Source of the DNA: Neoarius graeffei
Lineage: Eukaryota > Chordata > Actinopteri > Siluriformes > Ariidae
NCBI RefSeq assembly: GCF_027579695.1
Contig: NC_083571.1
Location: forward strand, 92,570,186-92,634,185
Direction of reading: 5' to 3'
Length of the DNA stretch: 64,000 bases
The stretch's first letter is position 1, and each line of letters opens with the position of its first letter. The position numbers were made by a program, and so were the translations under genes. The notes under the pieces are model-generated. The model saw only the letters and a list, made by a program, of their open reading frames with translations. It was not told where the DNA came from and made no database searches. This document shows, one piece after another, positions 16,430-50,887 of this stretch.

Positions 16430-17752
16430 CCTTGGTCACAGTCTGTACAGATTACAGAATGATTCTTGCATCCCTGTTGGATGAAATAATAAGCAGTTGT
16501 TCTACAAGGCACAATGTCAGGCTACCAAAAACTCAGAAGGCTACAACATAAGACATATTTGCTCTGCAGTGTAACAAAACAATGAACACCATCAGCCAGC
16601 CAACTGGCTTTGTCAAAAAAATCTAAAAAACACTCCAAGCTGTCTGGTTCAAACCAACAAATACGTAGAGCTACATTCCTTACCTAGTGCATTGCAAATA
16701 AACAACCATGGGGTAATTACAACCAGCACTAGTTGTAAAAACGTAATAGTAAAATGTGTTTAAAATGTTATGCAATAAAAGTTAGAATAACACAAACAGG
16801 TAATACAATGAGAGAAATAAAAACACTTGCTAGATTGGAAGTTAAGCTAAACTGGGAGGGGGGTGGCGACTATGCTGCATGTCATTAGTGACGAGTCACA
16901 GGACACCCGTGATCCACGCAACTGCTAACTGAACCCGAGAAGACACCCCTTGGCTATACTTATTACTTCAGGCGGATACCCAGTTTACTCATCTCCCAAT
17001 ACGCTGTTAATATGGGCATGTAAAAATACTTCCCTCAAAACTCTGATCTTCTGTAACGTCTTTTATATTCTGTTGCCGTCTCAGCGCCAGTCCACTCCCC
17101 AAAATCCCCCTCTCATGCTGTCAAGACGGAACCGTGTTTTCATGAATTTGCATACGATACTGAAGATACCCGACCGACTGCCTTGATTTCCCAGTGAAAT
17201 CCGCGCACATGACTTACCTCAGAATCTACAGACGAATATGAATCATTTTAATGTGCTTCGTAAAAACGGAGCTATTCCTCTTCGCTTTGCGTCTCATCCG
17301 TCACAGTATCGCCACTTGACTGCAATGGCTTGCCAAATTTTTGCATTCATCTTAAATGTGAACGCACAAGAATTAAAACGGAGTTTCAAATCCTGATATC
17401 ATCCTAGCGCCTTAAAATAAAAGAAACCTAAATGCTGGTCTCAGATCAGCCTAAAAAGCTACTCTTTCATTACCAATAGCAGATACTGCCAATAAACACT
17501 CATGAAAATCAATACATCTGTGCCATGCACAGTTACAGAATGTCCACCTGCACTTCAAGTGTCTCAAAAAGCACCATCATCCAGTTGAACTGACTGCAAT
17601 GTGGCGACCAAAATATATAAAAGCCAGGATTAAACTGAGGTGGCATAGTATTGACATTCCAGCATCATTTTACAAAGTGACATGGACCAGTGAACTATGT
17701 AACAGTCAGTCAGTGTATCAAGGGTGATTGGCTAAAGCGCACAGTTTTGCTG
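16430..17752 (-). other. probable ccm2 3'UTR and downstream sequence
   Basis: About 1.3 kb downstream of the ccm2 stop with no repeat that I recognise and no credible ORF. On the - strand no AATAAA is obvious; an ATTAAA lies at 16418-16423 and could be the poly(A) signal. The extent is inferred. Confidence 0.35.
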
Positions 17753-41033
<23,281 letters not shown>

Positions 41034-42242
41034 GACTTCTTGCTAGAACCTCTAGACAGCACACACAAGAGCAGAAGAGGAGTAACTGTTGCATTCAGTG
41101 GTCTTCAACACATTGCTCCTTTACAAACACTTGCGGCTGTTACACCAACAACAGGTGGCACGTGGCACAAGACGAACGACACGCAGCCACCAGCCCTCAA
41201 AACAGCAAAAGACAGCACACTCCACCGCACAAAAACACCCTAAAGCAACCGCTCACACACTCAACTATGCTGCAGCGTGCATGAAAAGGAAGATGAGCGA
41301 CCACAGCTTCCTGTGATGAAACTTCAAAAGATGCATGAAACTGCATCGTTCCCTTGTGCTGCTCCTACTAAGAAAACATAGCTTCTCTGGTAATGAGACG
41401 ACAACAAAAAGTCTAAATCCATAAGAAATCTCAAACCCGGTCGTCAGTAGAATAGCAAAACCCAAACACTCAAGCCTGTGGGACAATCTCTAACATTTAC
41501 ACATCATTATAAACGCCTCCCTTCCATTCACTGGGCTCATAGCTACTTTAATTATTTAGGACGCACAGTGCTCAGACAGTATAGGAGCATCAACATTTCA
41601 CAAGTCTGCTTCTACTGAGAACATGAGACGCTACAGGTGACCTATGCCAAGAGAAATAAATCCGCTTCATGCCTGCAAGACTTGAAACTGATGCAGCTCT
41701 TGTAAACCTGACTGTACAGTCAGTCAGCCAATATGACCAGTTGGTCTGAAAGAGACTTGCAAATAAAACACTTATCGAAATGTTAGGTCTTAAAAATAGC
41801 CAACCCTTATCTGATAAGATAAAAAGCTTGAAATCTTGAGCGGTATTTCCCCTTGGATAGTGCCTGATGCTCAGATTACCAGATACTGTACAGTTCAGAG
41901 AAGTGATTTTACGGGTTCAGTCCAAAATCAACAAGTGTGAGTAAAATGCTCAGCCTTCACTGATGCTGCAGCCATTTTATGCAATCGCTCAGATCGTACA
42001 AACCCAAACTGTTTTAATACAACAGCTTCATGATTTCTAAGGAAACGGGTTGACAGTGCTGGTTTCTGTGCAGGCTCCCCACACTGTGCTGCCCCAACAG
42101 TGCCACCTTGTGGTGATGATGCTGAACAGCATTGCCTAACACCAGCCCTTAAAGTGCACATCATGGGTAAATTCAGGAGCAAGATCAATGTAATTCTCCT
42201 ATTTTATATTAAACTTTGGTCAAATATCTGTCACATTTTGGG
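41034..42242. other. ccm2 upstream region, unassigned
   Basis: Expected to hold the ccm2 5'UTR and promoter. I see no TATA box, CpG island or repeat boundary. ORFs here are short and featureless. Confidence 0.4.
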
Positions 42243-42245
42243 CAA

Positions 42246-42985
42246 GGCCAAAAAAAAAAAAAAAAAAAAAAAAAAAAGCGTTTCCGGTAACCCGACCAAC
42301 CGAGAATTTCGGCGGCGAAATTGCCGACCGTAAAGTTATTACAAATTTTCCTCGATATTCAGGCTTTCGTCTAAACCGGGGAACAGGGGCGCTGCGCCCT
42401 CTTACTCTCGGCGTGCGCCCCCTTACCGACTCCGTGAAAACATCCCAGCAACACCACGTGACAATGTGTCTGATCATCAAATACGTTATAATTGCTCCAA
42501 AAATATTCCAATCATAGTAGATACACCGCCAGATGGTGCAGAAACAATCCGAATTGGCGTTTTCCAGACTGAGGCGCCATGTTGTTTAGTTGTTTACTTG
42601 TCACGGCTGCTCTCGCGAGATTTGACATGGGTTACATACAAGGTCAGCTGACTTGTACAGCGAGATTTCTCGAGACTGAATGACCTTTCACCCACCGGCG
42701 CGGGAGCTTTTGACAGAAGTAGTTCACGAGTTGTTTTTGTTGACACTTGGGCATTTAAAGATGTCATCCTGCGGCACGAAGCGGAAGAAAGCCAAAGACT
42801 GTCCGGGGCAGAAGATGATTACTTCTTTCTTTTTCAATGTTGACAGACAATTTGTTATTTTCTAAGATGTTTGTGTGTGTTAAATTTTTCAAACAATTAA
42901 AAAAAAAAAAAAAAAAAACTTTTTCCTACCTACCGACCCTATTTTAGAATTTCATGTTACCTGAAACACACTGGTTTTTTTGGCC
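42246..42985. mobile_element. GGCC-ended MITE, copy B
   Basis: GGCC plus A27 and GCGTTTCCGGTAACCCGACC at the left; ATGTTACCTGAAACACACTG, poly(T) and GGCC at the right. Flanks CAA (42243) and TAA (42986) fit a TWA duplication with one change. It carries a 34-codon ORF (42761-42865). Confidence 0.78.
42761..42865 (+). CDS. Micro-ORF in GGCC-ended MITE with a PIP-box-like motif
   Basis: MSSCGTKRKKAKDCPGQ, continuing KMITSFFFNVDRQ. The string QKMITSFF fits the PCNA-interacting consensus Q-x-x-I/L/M-x-x-F-F, preceded by a basic KRKKAK. It could be a remnant of a transposase N-terminus or chance. In-frame upstream extension to 42680 is possible. Confidence 0.3.
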   Translation: MSSCGTKRKKAKDCPGQKMITSFFFNVDRQFVIF

Positions 42986-43009
42986 TAATTTTTTTACCTT
43001 GCGCAATAC

Positions 43010-43584
43010 CAGAAAAAAAAAATCAGTTGAAATCAAGCCATTTGAGGCGAATTGGTCCGCCTCTGAAAAAACTTGCCATTTGGATTTCCCGGCAAACATT
43101 GATTTTCATGACGTCACGTGTGGGACGCCTCCCTCTGAATCCTACGTCAGCGCTGGTTTGTTTATGAGAAAACGACCTGGTGGTTTTCTGCAAATTTCTT
43201 CAACGTCATCACGTAATTATTAAAAATGGTTAACAGATGTATCGTAGGAGGGTGTAGCAACACCAATCTTGATGGGATTAGTACTCATCGTTTCCCAAAA
43301 GACCGGACAACGAGAGAGAAATGGGTGCGCTTGGTCTACACAGGCTGTGCACTGAAACCGTGCAAGCTCGCACAGCCTGCTGGCGCTTCCGCAGGTAACG
43401 TCACGAATCTGGCTCCAGACTCCCTTGGGATTTTTCCAGACGCATTTTATTTTATTTTTTTCTGCTGTAGACAGATGGCCTTGTGCAAAATTACCCTTCT
43501 GGATGAGTGTGTAAAGGGACATACTTTCATATTAAAAAAAAAAAAAAAAGACAAAATGAAATTGGTCCAGAATATGCACTTTAA
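43010..43584 (+). mobile_element. Remnant of a THAP-encoding (Kolobok-like) transposon
   Basis: The right end GGTCCAGAATATGCACT-TTAA (43581-43584) has the same design as the TTAA-flanked MITEs in this window (GGTGGAATGGCACT-TTAA at 19171). Left boundary uncertain. It includes a THAP exon at 43226. Kolobok transposases are known to carry THAP domains and to target TTAA. The assignment is inference. Confidence 0.5.
43226..43394 (+). pseudogene. THAP zinc-finger exon, fragment
   Basis: MVNRCIVGGCSNTNLDG then ISTHRFPKDRTTREKWVRLV: the C-x4-C start, HRFPKD and REKWV of a THAP (C2CH) DNA-binding domain. The reading ends at a plausible donor, GCAG/GTAACG. The second half of the finger (C-x2-H) is not seen downstream, so this is a remnant of a transposon gene or of a gene derived from one. 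Confidence 0.65.
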
Positions 43585-43627
43585 AGAGCCCATGCGATCA
43601 AAAGCAGTCTTTTACATGTATTGTATC

Positions 43628-44939
43628 AGGGGTTCTCAACCTTTTCTGCTTTAAAGGCCCACCTATTCATAGTTGTAACGAGTTGAGGCCCATTAAATAA
43701 AAGATTGCCAATTATTTTGGCTCATCTATTCTATTAGAATCTAATAATCTATTGTAGAGTGTATTAATGGGATGCAACATCACTCCCTGTTACAGATGGG
43801 AGCCCAGGAATTAAATAAATGCAATAAAACAAACTTTTTAATTCTTTGTATTTAAAACTGTATGGGATGTACCAGAAGCCAACATAAAACCATGCATACA
43901 GGGCATTCTCAGTCAAAAGGGATTAATGATCCAAAAGTGGAGTCTGGGCGATTAACACAGGAACATATTGCCATGTTTGTGTACAGCAAACACGCAAGTT
44001 ATTAAAACCAAGAAGTACACTCAAAAGAAGTGGATATAGAAACCACTTAGTGGGATTAGATCCTAACATGCTAACAGAGAAAGATTTTTCTAATGAAAGA
44101 AAAATTTACTAGCTAAATTTGACATTAGTAGAATAAATTTTGATCCCATTGTCGCCGTAACTAAATACAAAGATAATAGTTATGCATATTATTAATTAAC
44201 TTAATGTGAAGATAATTAACAGATAAACAAGTTTTTTTTTAAAAAAGATTGTATATTTTTAGTCTTTTGTATATCTGTACATGCACGACCCCACCAGCTT
44301 TGCTGATCAACTTATCGTGATTAAAGTTATTCATTCATTAGGAGTTGGAAAATTATCCATCCATTGAGTTCCCCGACATCTCAAACTACCTGGTGCTGCA
44401 GACATCGTTCTACACAGACAAACAGATGAAAACCTGGAAGAGCGTAGAGGAGAAGTACAACTTTTTATATGTGGTTGGGTTAAAGATCTGGGGATCAAAA
44501 CACTACAAGATAAACCCTGTACTGTTTTTGCCCGGGTAAATGGGCTTTTACCCGGCTTTTTGTACGAGTCTTTGAGATGGTTGCTAGGACGCTACAAGTT
44601 TTAGTATCGGGTATAAACAAACCACAGCCGCTCGATTCTCAATCCTCCCTGCTCTTCTCTTCCAGCGGGCAACACAGATCCATATAATTTACCCACAAAC
44701 AGTTATTCAGCCCACTACACGCTCACGCAGGTTAAATGTAGAGGAGGAAAGTGACAAAATAAAGGCTTGTACTTTTTAAATTTACCCACAAATGTATTTA
44801 TTCCACTTGAAAAGTGCACAGTAAACCAGCTACCAGATTTGGGACACTGACATCCTGAACTATTTAGGATTTGGCTTCAAACTTGGGTGGGGGGATTCAT
44901 TCCATCAAGTGGGCCACGGCCCAGTGGTTGAGAAACACT
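43628..44939. mobile_element. hAT-type element, 8-bp TSD (7/8)
   Basis: AGGGGTTCTCAACC (43628) and GGTTGAGAAACACT (44939) are inverted. The flanks ATTGTATC (43620-43627) and ATTGTCTC (44940-44947) form the target duplication. The interior has a protein-like fragment at 44341-44539 and no transposase that I can recognise. Confidence 0.78.
44341..44539 (+). pseudogene. Unidentified protein-coding fragment inside the hAT-type element
   Basis: After a good acceptor (CATTCATTAG) the frame reads GVGKLSIH in one phase and, in the phase of 44345, MENYPSIEFPDISNYLVLQ, then SFYTDKQMKTWKSVEEKYN. The YP-I-FPDI-NYLV pattern looks like genuine former coding sequence, perhaps a segment of a transposon-encoded THAP/recombinase-type protein. 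I do not recognise it firmly. Confidence 0.35.
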
Positions 44940-45144
44940 ATTGTCTCACTACAAACGCCACACATCTGGCAGTACAGGGAAATTGTTTTATACATGTAAG
45001 GTTCATGGTTCGTCATTTCCTGGACAACAGTAGAAAAGATTTTGATGGCTCATCCACTCTGCAAGACTTGGCACCTAATAAATACTTTCCATGAGCAAAA
45101 ACTCTACAAAAAAACTACAGACCTGTGCTCAGCCTTTTATATTG

Positions 45145-45220
45145 ACGCCAGGATTCGAACCGACATTGCAAAATCTGTTCCTTTCCTGGACAGCACTCTA
45201 GACTGCTCAGCCACGAAGGA
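45145..45220 (-). other. tRNA-like sequence
   Basis: On the - strand TTCGTGGCTGAGCAGTCTAG resembles an A box and TCGGTTCGAATCCTGGC a B box, 76 nt in all. The ends do not pair as an acceptor stem, so this is at most a tRNA pseudogene or SINE head. Confidence 0.3.
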
Positions 45221-45805
45221 TTACATTGCGAACTGAGGTTACAGTATGTAACGTCTTGCTTACAGTCAGTACGCAGTGGCATCACACTGCGACTGTGGAA
45301 TCGCTACCTGATGCTGGCATGCCAATGACCATCTTACATTCTTAAACGCATTTGAACTTGCTTAGTGTAGCATCTCACTGGGCTGCGACAGCCCACGACT
45401 AGTTGGAGACACAGCAATTGCGATAAAATATGCAAATTAGTGACCATTTTCACTTGGAATCACACCGAATCGATATTGGCATATTTTACCGCAATTGTGT
45501 CTCCAACTAGTTGCAGGCTGTCGCAGTCCGGCTTTCCCTCGGCAGGCAGGGAAGTAGAGGAAGCCTCATGGAAACTGACTTGAGAAGGGTTCGCGACGGC
45601 TTTGTGACACCAGTGACGCGTTTGCGGCTATTTTGAGAGAAATTCTGTAGCACGAATTTTTTTGAACAATGTTCAAAATTTCAGCGGCGAAGGAGCGACA
45701 CTTTGCAACTCATGCGAAATTGAGAAGCCCCGCAAATGTTTCAGACACACTCGCGAATGACGTTCGCAATTTGCCCAGTGAGATACTGGCTTAAAACATA
45801 CAGAC

Positions 45806-47103
45806 TAGGGGTGGGCGATATGGCAAAAATGTCATATCACGATTTTTTAACATAAAATCTTGATTTCGATTTTTTATCACGATCTTCCATCGAAAAAAAC
45901 AAAAACGGGCATTTTGGGGCTACAAACCTTTCTGAACAGATTTTAATGAATAGTAGCAATTTTGCATGTGCAAACATTGTAAACACACTGATAACGTGCA
46001 CTATTGGTTGTGAAGACAACAACGCTAAGTAAACATCACTCTGATAAAGTGAACATCCTCACTCTGATAAAGTGCATTCTTAGAATATAAAAAAAAGAAA
46101 GTAAAATATGAAATGTTGAATAAGACACAGTCTTCGGTTATTTTAAAATGATTTAAGTATCAAAACACCAAATAGCTTTTTGAAAATGGTCCAGAGCAAA
46201 CCGAGGTAACTGTGGGCCTGTATTAGTGCAACAATTTTTAACAATGAAATATCAAACTGCTCCTTTTAAAAGGAGACATTGACAGTTCCCCATCACAGAT
46301 TTTTAGCCAGAAAAACCAATTTGTCCACCTTATCTGGCTTGAGAGTAGCCCTTTGGCAAGTTACTATTTTGCCACCTGTGCTGAAGACTCGTTCTGAGGG
46401 AGCGCTTGTTGCTGGAAAGGAATCATGTCTTTAGTGAGATAATAAGTAACAGCATCCGTTACCTCTCTCCACTGCTTACTGGACTTCTCATACGGGGTGC
46501 CTCTTTCAAATGCCTGGGCTACCGTTGTTTGCTTCTGCTTTGCCCCCGAGGCTGCTGGTGGTTGTGATGTGGCTGCCCCCGCCGCCCATACGGTTTTGCT
46601 TTCGGCATACTCCTTGGGATGCCTTCGTCTCAAGTGGATGAACAAGTTTGTAGTATTGCCATCCGACGCTTTCACAGGTTCTGTGCACACTTTGCATATT
46701 GCTGATGTTTGGGCTTCGTCAGTAGGAGAAAAGCCAAATCAATTCCAGATAACGGAGATGCATTTTTTCTTCGTTACCAACTCCTCGGCTTGGCTGTCAG
46801 CCATGGCTCTCCACGCTGCTTTTTCCACACATAACATGGAGGCGTGTAAGAAAGTGTGTCACTACCCACGTTTCGCTATGATTGGTCGGTCAGGTTAAGG
46901 ACGTCTTACGTCTGCCGCATCGGCGGGAACCAGCATAGAACGTCAAGTTATTGTACCCAAAGGGGGGGGAAAAAAAAAAAAAAAAGTTATTGCGCTCATT
47001 GGCCAAGGCGATCTATACGATTTCTCCACTTTGGCAGATCGTCTGCGATCTTCTACTCGTTCTTATTCTTAACGATTTTATATCGTCAGATCGCACACCC
47101 CTA
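45806..47103 (-). mobile_element. hAT element with BED-finger remnant, exact 8-bp TSD
   Basis: TAGGGGTGGGCGATATGG (45806) and CGCACACCCCTA (47103) are the ends. ATACAGAC flanks it at 45798-45805 and 47104-47111. It encodes only the N-terminal part of a hAT transposase (46804-46364), so it is an internally deleted, non-autonomous copy. Confidence 0.93.
46364..46804 (-). pseudogene. hAT transposase N-terminus with BED zinc finger
   Basis: MADSQAEELVTKKK, an in-frame TGA where Trp is expected, FGFSPTDEAQTSAIC, then CTEPVKASDGNTTNLFIHLR and RRHPKEYAE: the C-x2-C and H-x-H pattern of a BED finger. It continues with QTTVAQAFERGTPYEKSSKQ and DAVTYYLTKDMIPF, typical of fish ZBED-like hAT transposases, and then stops. 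The catalytic domain is deleted. Confidence 0.85.
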
Positions 47104-47114
47104 ATACAGACTCT

Positions 47115-47430
47115 ACAGGCTTCAGCCAAAGTCAAGTCAAGTTTATTTCTATAGCACTTTTAAAACAAAAAGAGACATTGTCGCAAAGCAGCTTTACAGA
47201 ATTTGAATGACTTTAAACATGAGCTAATTTTATCCCTAATCTATCCCCAATAAGCAAGCCCTGTGGCGACGGTGGCAAGGAAAAACTCCTCAGACGACAT
47301 GAGGAAGAAACCTCGAGAGGAACCAGACTCTAAAGGGAACCCATCCTCATTTGGGCAACAACAGACAACATGACTAACAGTTTAAACATGAAGTCAGTTT
47401 TGATGTTATAACTCTTCATTGATGGAAAAT
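47115..47430 (+). repeat. Interspersed fish repeat (TCAAGTTTATTTCTATAGC type)
   Basis: TCAAGTTTATTTCTATAGCA, GCAAAGCAGCTTTACAGAAT, GTGGCGACGGTGGCAAGGAA and GAACCAGACTCTAAAGGGAA are words of a very common teleost interspersed repeat. Exact class not determined. Confidence 0.6.
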
Positions 47431-49041
47431 TGAGTGCAAAACTGTTCATGACGAGTGCAGTCCTAAAGTTAGCAAGTCAACTGTAGTCCTCAGCCATAAA
47501 AGCATTACTGTAGGTGTAAAGGCTGAGCCAAAAAAAAAAAAAAAAGTTACTTATCTGAAGTTGCACCTTTCTAAACCCGCCAACACTTGCTGGCCCTCAT
47601 CCATCGCAGCTTAAGCATTTTCACAAATACACGCTACACAACTAAAAAATTGTGGACACTGACCATCACACCAATACACGCTTTTTGAACATCCAATTCC
47701 AGATTTATTCCTCCTTTGCGGTCATAATAACCTCCAGTCTTCTGAGAAGGCTTTCCACTGGATTTGGGAGTGTGGCTGTGGGGATGTGTTCATTCAGCCA
47801 GAAGAGCATAAGTGAGGTCAGAGACTGACGGTGATGGAGGCGGCTGGGGGTGCAGTCAGTGCTCCAGTTCGTCCCAAACATGTTCAGTGGGTTTGAGGTC
47901 AGGGCTCTGAGCAGGACACTCGAGTTTTTCCACCACTCCAACTTTGAGAACCATGTCTTCATCAAGCTCTCTTTGGGCACGATTCTGCAATACCCCCCCC
48001 CCCCAAAAAAAAACACCCCACAACGCAGCCGTGCAGTTCTCAATCTACGCATATTATCCCCTTGACTTTAATCTATGATTTACACAGCATGAAGACTGTT
48101 ACACACCTTGGGTGGAACAAACCCAAAATCGGGGCGATTCTTATGTAAACACCATTTATGAGCATTCTGCCTTTGACTCGTGCTTCTGACCTACAATTAA
48201 GTTCAAATACTCCTAAATTTGACTCATTTATTTTAAACTACAAGAACATTTCTTGTCATCTCTTACACTGATTTAAAAGTTTTACACCACATGGTGTTAT
48301 TAACAAGATTGGTAAATAATTAGTTCAATTCGAATAAAACAGAAATATCAATTCAGATGAGCATAAACAGGACCAACCTTCTGGGTTGCCTTAACAATCC
48401 TAAATCCAAACGCCTGCTCAGTATTTGCTCGAGAGCGGGGAAAGATGGGGGAAGAGCTCGCCAAGCACAAAGATGATAGCATGAGTATTCTGACCTTGTC
48501 TGGATATACTGGAGCTCACTGATGCGTAGTGCATTCAGTGATTTCATCTCGACCGTGAAACCATCATCCACCTGTGCAGACTCCTGAACGAAAAGCTTTC
48601 CCGCCACAGTAATCACCCACATTCGCAGGCCCAGCACACGTCATGTGGTAGATTTACTAATGCCTTCGTTCGAGGCGATTTGTAATATTGCCAAGCTCTC
48701 CCTTTGCATTTATTTTCAAAATCCAAGTCTGGCTCATGGTTTTAATGGAATTCAATGACATTTATGGTAAATGTGGAAGTCCACGTTCCATGTTTTCCCA
48801 TCAGCCAAAATACAAGAGGTTGTGATTGTCTACTGCTGTTTTAAATAAAACAAATCACACCTCTTTCGTGAGGCTGCCTTCATTCTGAAGGCATTGTGGG
48901 CGTGATCAGAGCACGTAAGGGAGACTGCACGTAACTGCAATCTCAAAAAAAAAAAAAAAAAAAAGACTTGCGCACAAATGGGAGAATCACGCTCACTGTG
49001 CACAGGGTCACTGTCATGCTGGAACATGTCTGGGTCCCTTA

Positions 49042-49704
49042 TGGCCCTTTTCCACTACCCTTTTTCAGCTCACTTCAGCCCGACACGGCTCGCGTTTCGA
49101 CTACCAAAAACCAGCACGACTCAGCTCACTTCAGCCCTGCTTAGCCCCTAAAACTTGCACCGTTTTGGAGTGGGGCTGAAGTGAGCCAAGCCGTGCCGAG
49201 TGAGGCTGGGGGCGTGAGCAGACACTCCCCTGTGCACTGATTGGTGAGGAGGAGTGTCCTCACATGCCCACACACGCCCCGCGAGCGCGCTGGGATCTGT
49301 AAACACCGCAAACCCGGAAGGAGAAGAATTACGAGAATTTCTGAAGCCTTATGCGCCTCGCCTCATCTATATGCTCTTGCCAGTATTTGTCCGCGTTGTC
49401 GGTGACAACAAGCCACAGCACCAAGACCAGCAACACTAACGACTCCATGTCCTCCATGTTTATTGTTTACTATTCGGGGCGTGAGACTACCGCTTAAAAG
49501 CTCACTGATGTCACTGTTTGCGCTGCTTAACGACATCACCTGACCACCCACTTTCGCTAACTCCACCCAATGTGTCCACCCACTTCCAGCCAGCACGGTT
49601 CAGCGCGGTTGTAGTCGAAATGCAACTCCAACAGCCCCGCTCAGCTCGACTCAGCACGGCACGGCTCAGCCCGACTCAGCCGCGTTTGTAGTGGAAAAGC
49701 AGCA
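49042..49704 (-). mobile_element. PIF/Harbinger-type MITE, copy 2
   Basis: TGGCCCTTTTCCACTACC at the left and GTAGTGGAAAAGCAGCA at the right with a TTA duplication (49039-49041, 49705-49707). Removing it rejoins GGTCCCTTA-GGTCCAGTGAAG of the Tc1-like family. Reverse orientation to copies 1 and 3. Confidence 0.92.
49329..49457 (-). CDS. 42-residue micro-ORF in Harbinger-type MITE copy 2
   Basis: Begins MEDMESLVLLVLVLWLVV and ends RRIRLQKFS, the same 129-nt frame as copies 1 and 3, with changes at residues 6, 12, 23, 24 and 29 relative to copy 1. Coding status unproven. Confidence 0.35.
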   Translation of the reverse strand: MEDMESLVLLVLVLWLVVTDNADKYWQEHIDEARRIRLQKFS

Positions 49705-50244
49705 TTAGGTCCAGTGAAGGGAAACTAACGCTACAGCAAACAAATACATTCACCTTTGTGGAAACAGTCTGAGGAAGAACCACATATGCCTGTGATCATC
49801 AGATGTCCACAAACTTTTGACTGTATACTACTGTAACTATCACCTAGGACATCATTTCTGTTGTGCAGGTTAACGACAACTATCTTTTAATGCTATTAAA
49901 TCACTACATTTCAGTCAGTTGTACTGTGAGTGAATTTTATCACCATCTGAGAGGTTTGGCAGAGAATTATAAATTCGAGCCGTCTGAATCATAAGGCATG
50001 AATAGTACAGCGTGTTTTTCACTGACTGAGGCAGCAGGATGTCTGTTTGCTTTATGATGCATGTTGTATACTGGAGAGGTGAACAGTCAAGATGAAAGGA
50101 GAGCTCATCTCTCATCTCATTATCTCTAGCCGCTTTATCCTTCTACAGGGTCGCAGGCAAGCTGGAGCCTATCCCAGCTGACTACGGGCGAAAGGCGGGG
50201 TACACCCTGGACAAGTCGCCAGGTCATCACAGGGCTGACACATA

Positions 50245-50887
50245 GGTGGGGTTTACATTAGCCCGTATCATCAGATTAACATTTTTAAAACGATTTGCGT
50301 GCACACAGCAACACCAATACACGGATACGCTCGGCTCCGCAGGCATCCTGCGCTCCAAATCACTCCGCCCTGAACAGCGAGTGCCCTCTGGAGGGTGCGC
50401 ACTCCAGCCCTGCGCAGCTCACAGAGCGTGCGAGTGGAGCGCACGAGCAGTGATTTGGGACTGAGCCGCTGTGTGTGTGATCTCAGTGCATATCACTTAC
50501 CACTTGCAAGTGGAAGGATGGCAAGCCTAAAGACAATCATAACTACACAATGGGCAGTATTTGCATCAGTATTTGCAGTATTTTCATACTTTTATACTCT
50601 TTAATGAAAGGTGATACAAGGCGGAAGTCCGCGCCGTTTTTCAGCAGTCGCGTCACATGACCAACGCCAGCGAATCAGGAAGGTGGATGTCACAGTGACG
50701 TTGTCCAATGACGACGCCAGCTAGAGCTCAGCACAGCGTATCCGCGATGTTTACACAGCACCGGACCCGACACGATCTGGATTGAATACGTGGACCCTGG
50801 TGGATTCTCGTTTCCCGGTGTTTTAATGTAAACGGACAGTGCATCCGCGAAGAAAACGAGACAGATACGGTCTAATGTAAACTTGGC
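50245..50887. mobile_element. MITE inside a SINE, short TSD
   Basis: GGTGGGGTTTACATTAGCCC and inverse CTAATGTAAACTTGGC with GATACGG/CCGTATC just inside. CATA is repeated on both sides (50241-50244, 50888-50891). A 28-codon ORF lies at 50518-50604. The host SINE is colinear across the excised join. Confidence 0.88.
50518..50604 (+). CDS. 28-residue micro-ORF with membrane-helix character
   Basis: MASLKTIITTQWAVFASVFA, then VFSYFYTL and stop. A short basic start is followed by about 18 hydrophobic and aromatic residues. Lies inside the MITE at 50245-50887. Only one copy is visible here, so conservation cannot be judged. Confidence 0.25.
   Translation: MASLKTIITTQWAVFASVFAVFSYFYTL

Larger units (their letters stand above)
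47641..49829 (-). mobile_element. Tc1-like element, same family as 19206-23441, interrupted
   Basis: The left segment 47650-48000 is the reverse of the family (CTTTTTGAACATCCAATTCC, AGGCTTTCCACTGGATTTGG, TGAGGTCAGGGCTCTGAGCA, AACCATGTCTTCATCAAGCT). The distal segment resumes at 48970 (TGCACAGGGTCACTGTCATG) and ends GTCCACAAACTTTTGACTGT. A Harbinger-type MITE (49042-49704) splits it. 48050-48960 is unassigned and may be another insert. Whether 47641 and 49829 are ends of one copy is inference. Confidence 0.6.

Noticed and set aside
41932..42165. 86-aa ORF and CpG words upstream of ccm2 as a possible second gene
   Set aside because: No start context, splice sites or similarity that I recognise. 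Sequence composition is that of ordinary intergenic DNA.
48353..48637. 94-aa minus-strand ORF containing MWVITVAGKLFVQES and FTVEMKSLNALRISELQ
   Set aside because: It reads somewhat like protein, but I recognise no family, see no splice sites around it, and it lies inside an unassigned part of the Tc1-like region 47641-49829. Too weak to call a gene.
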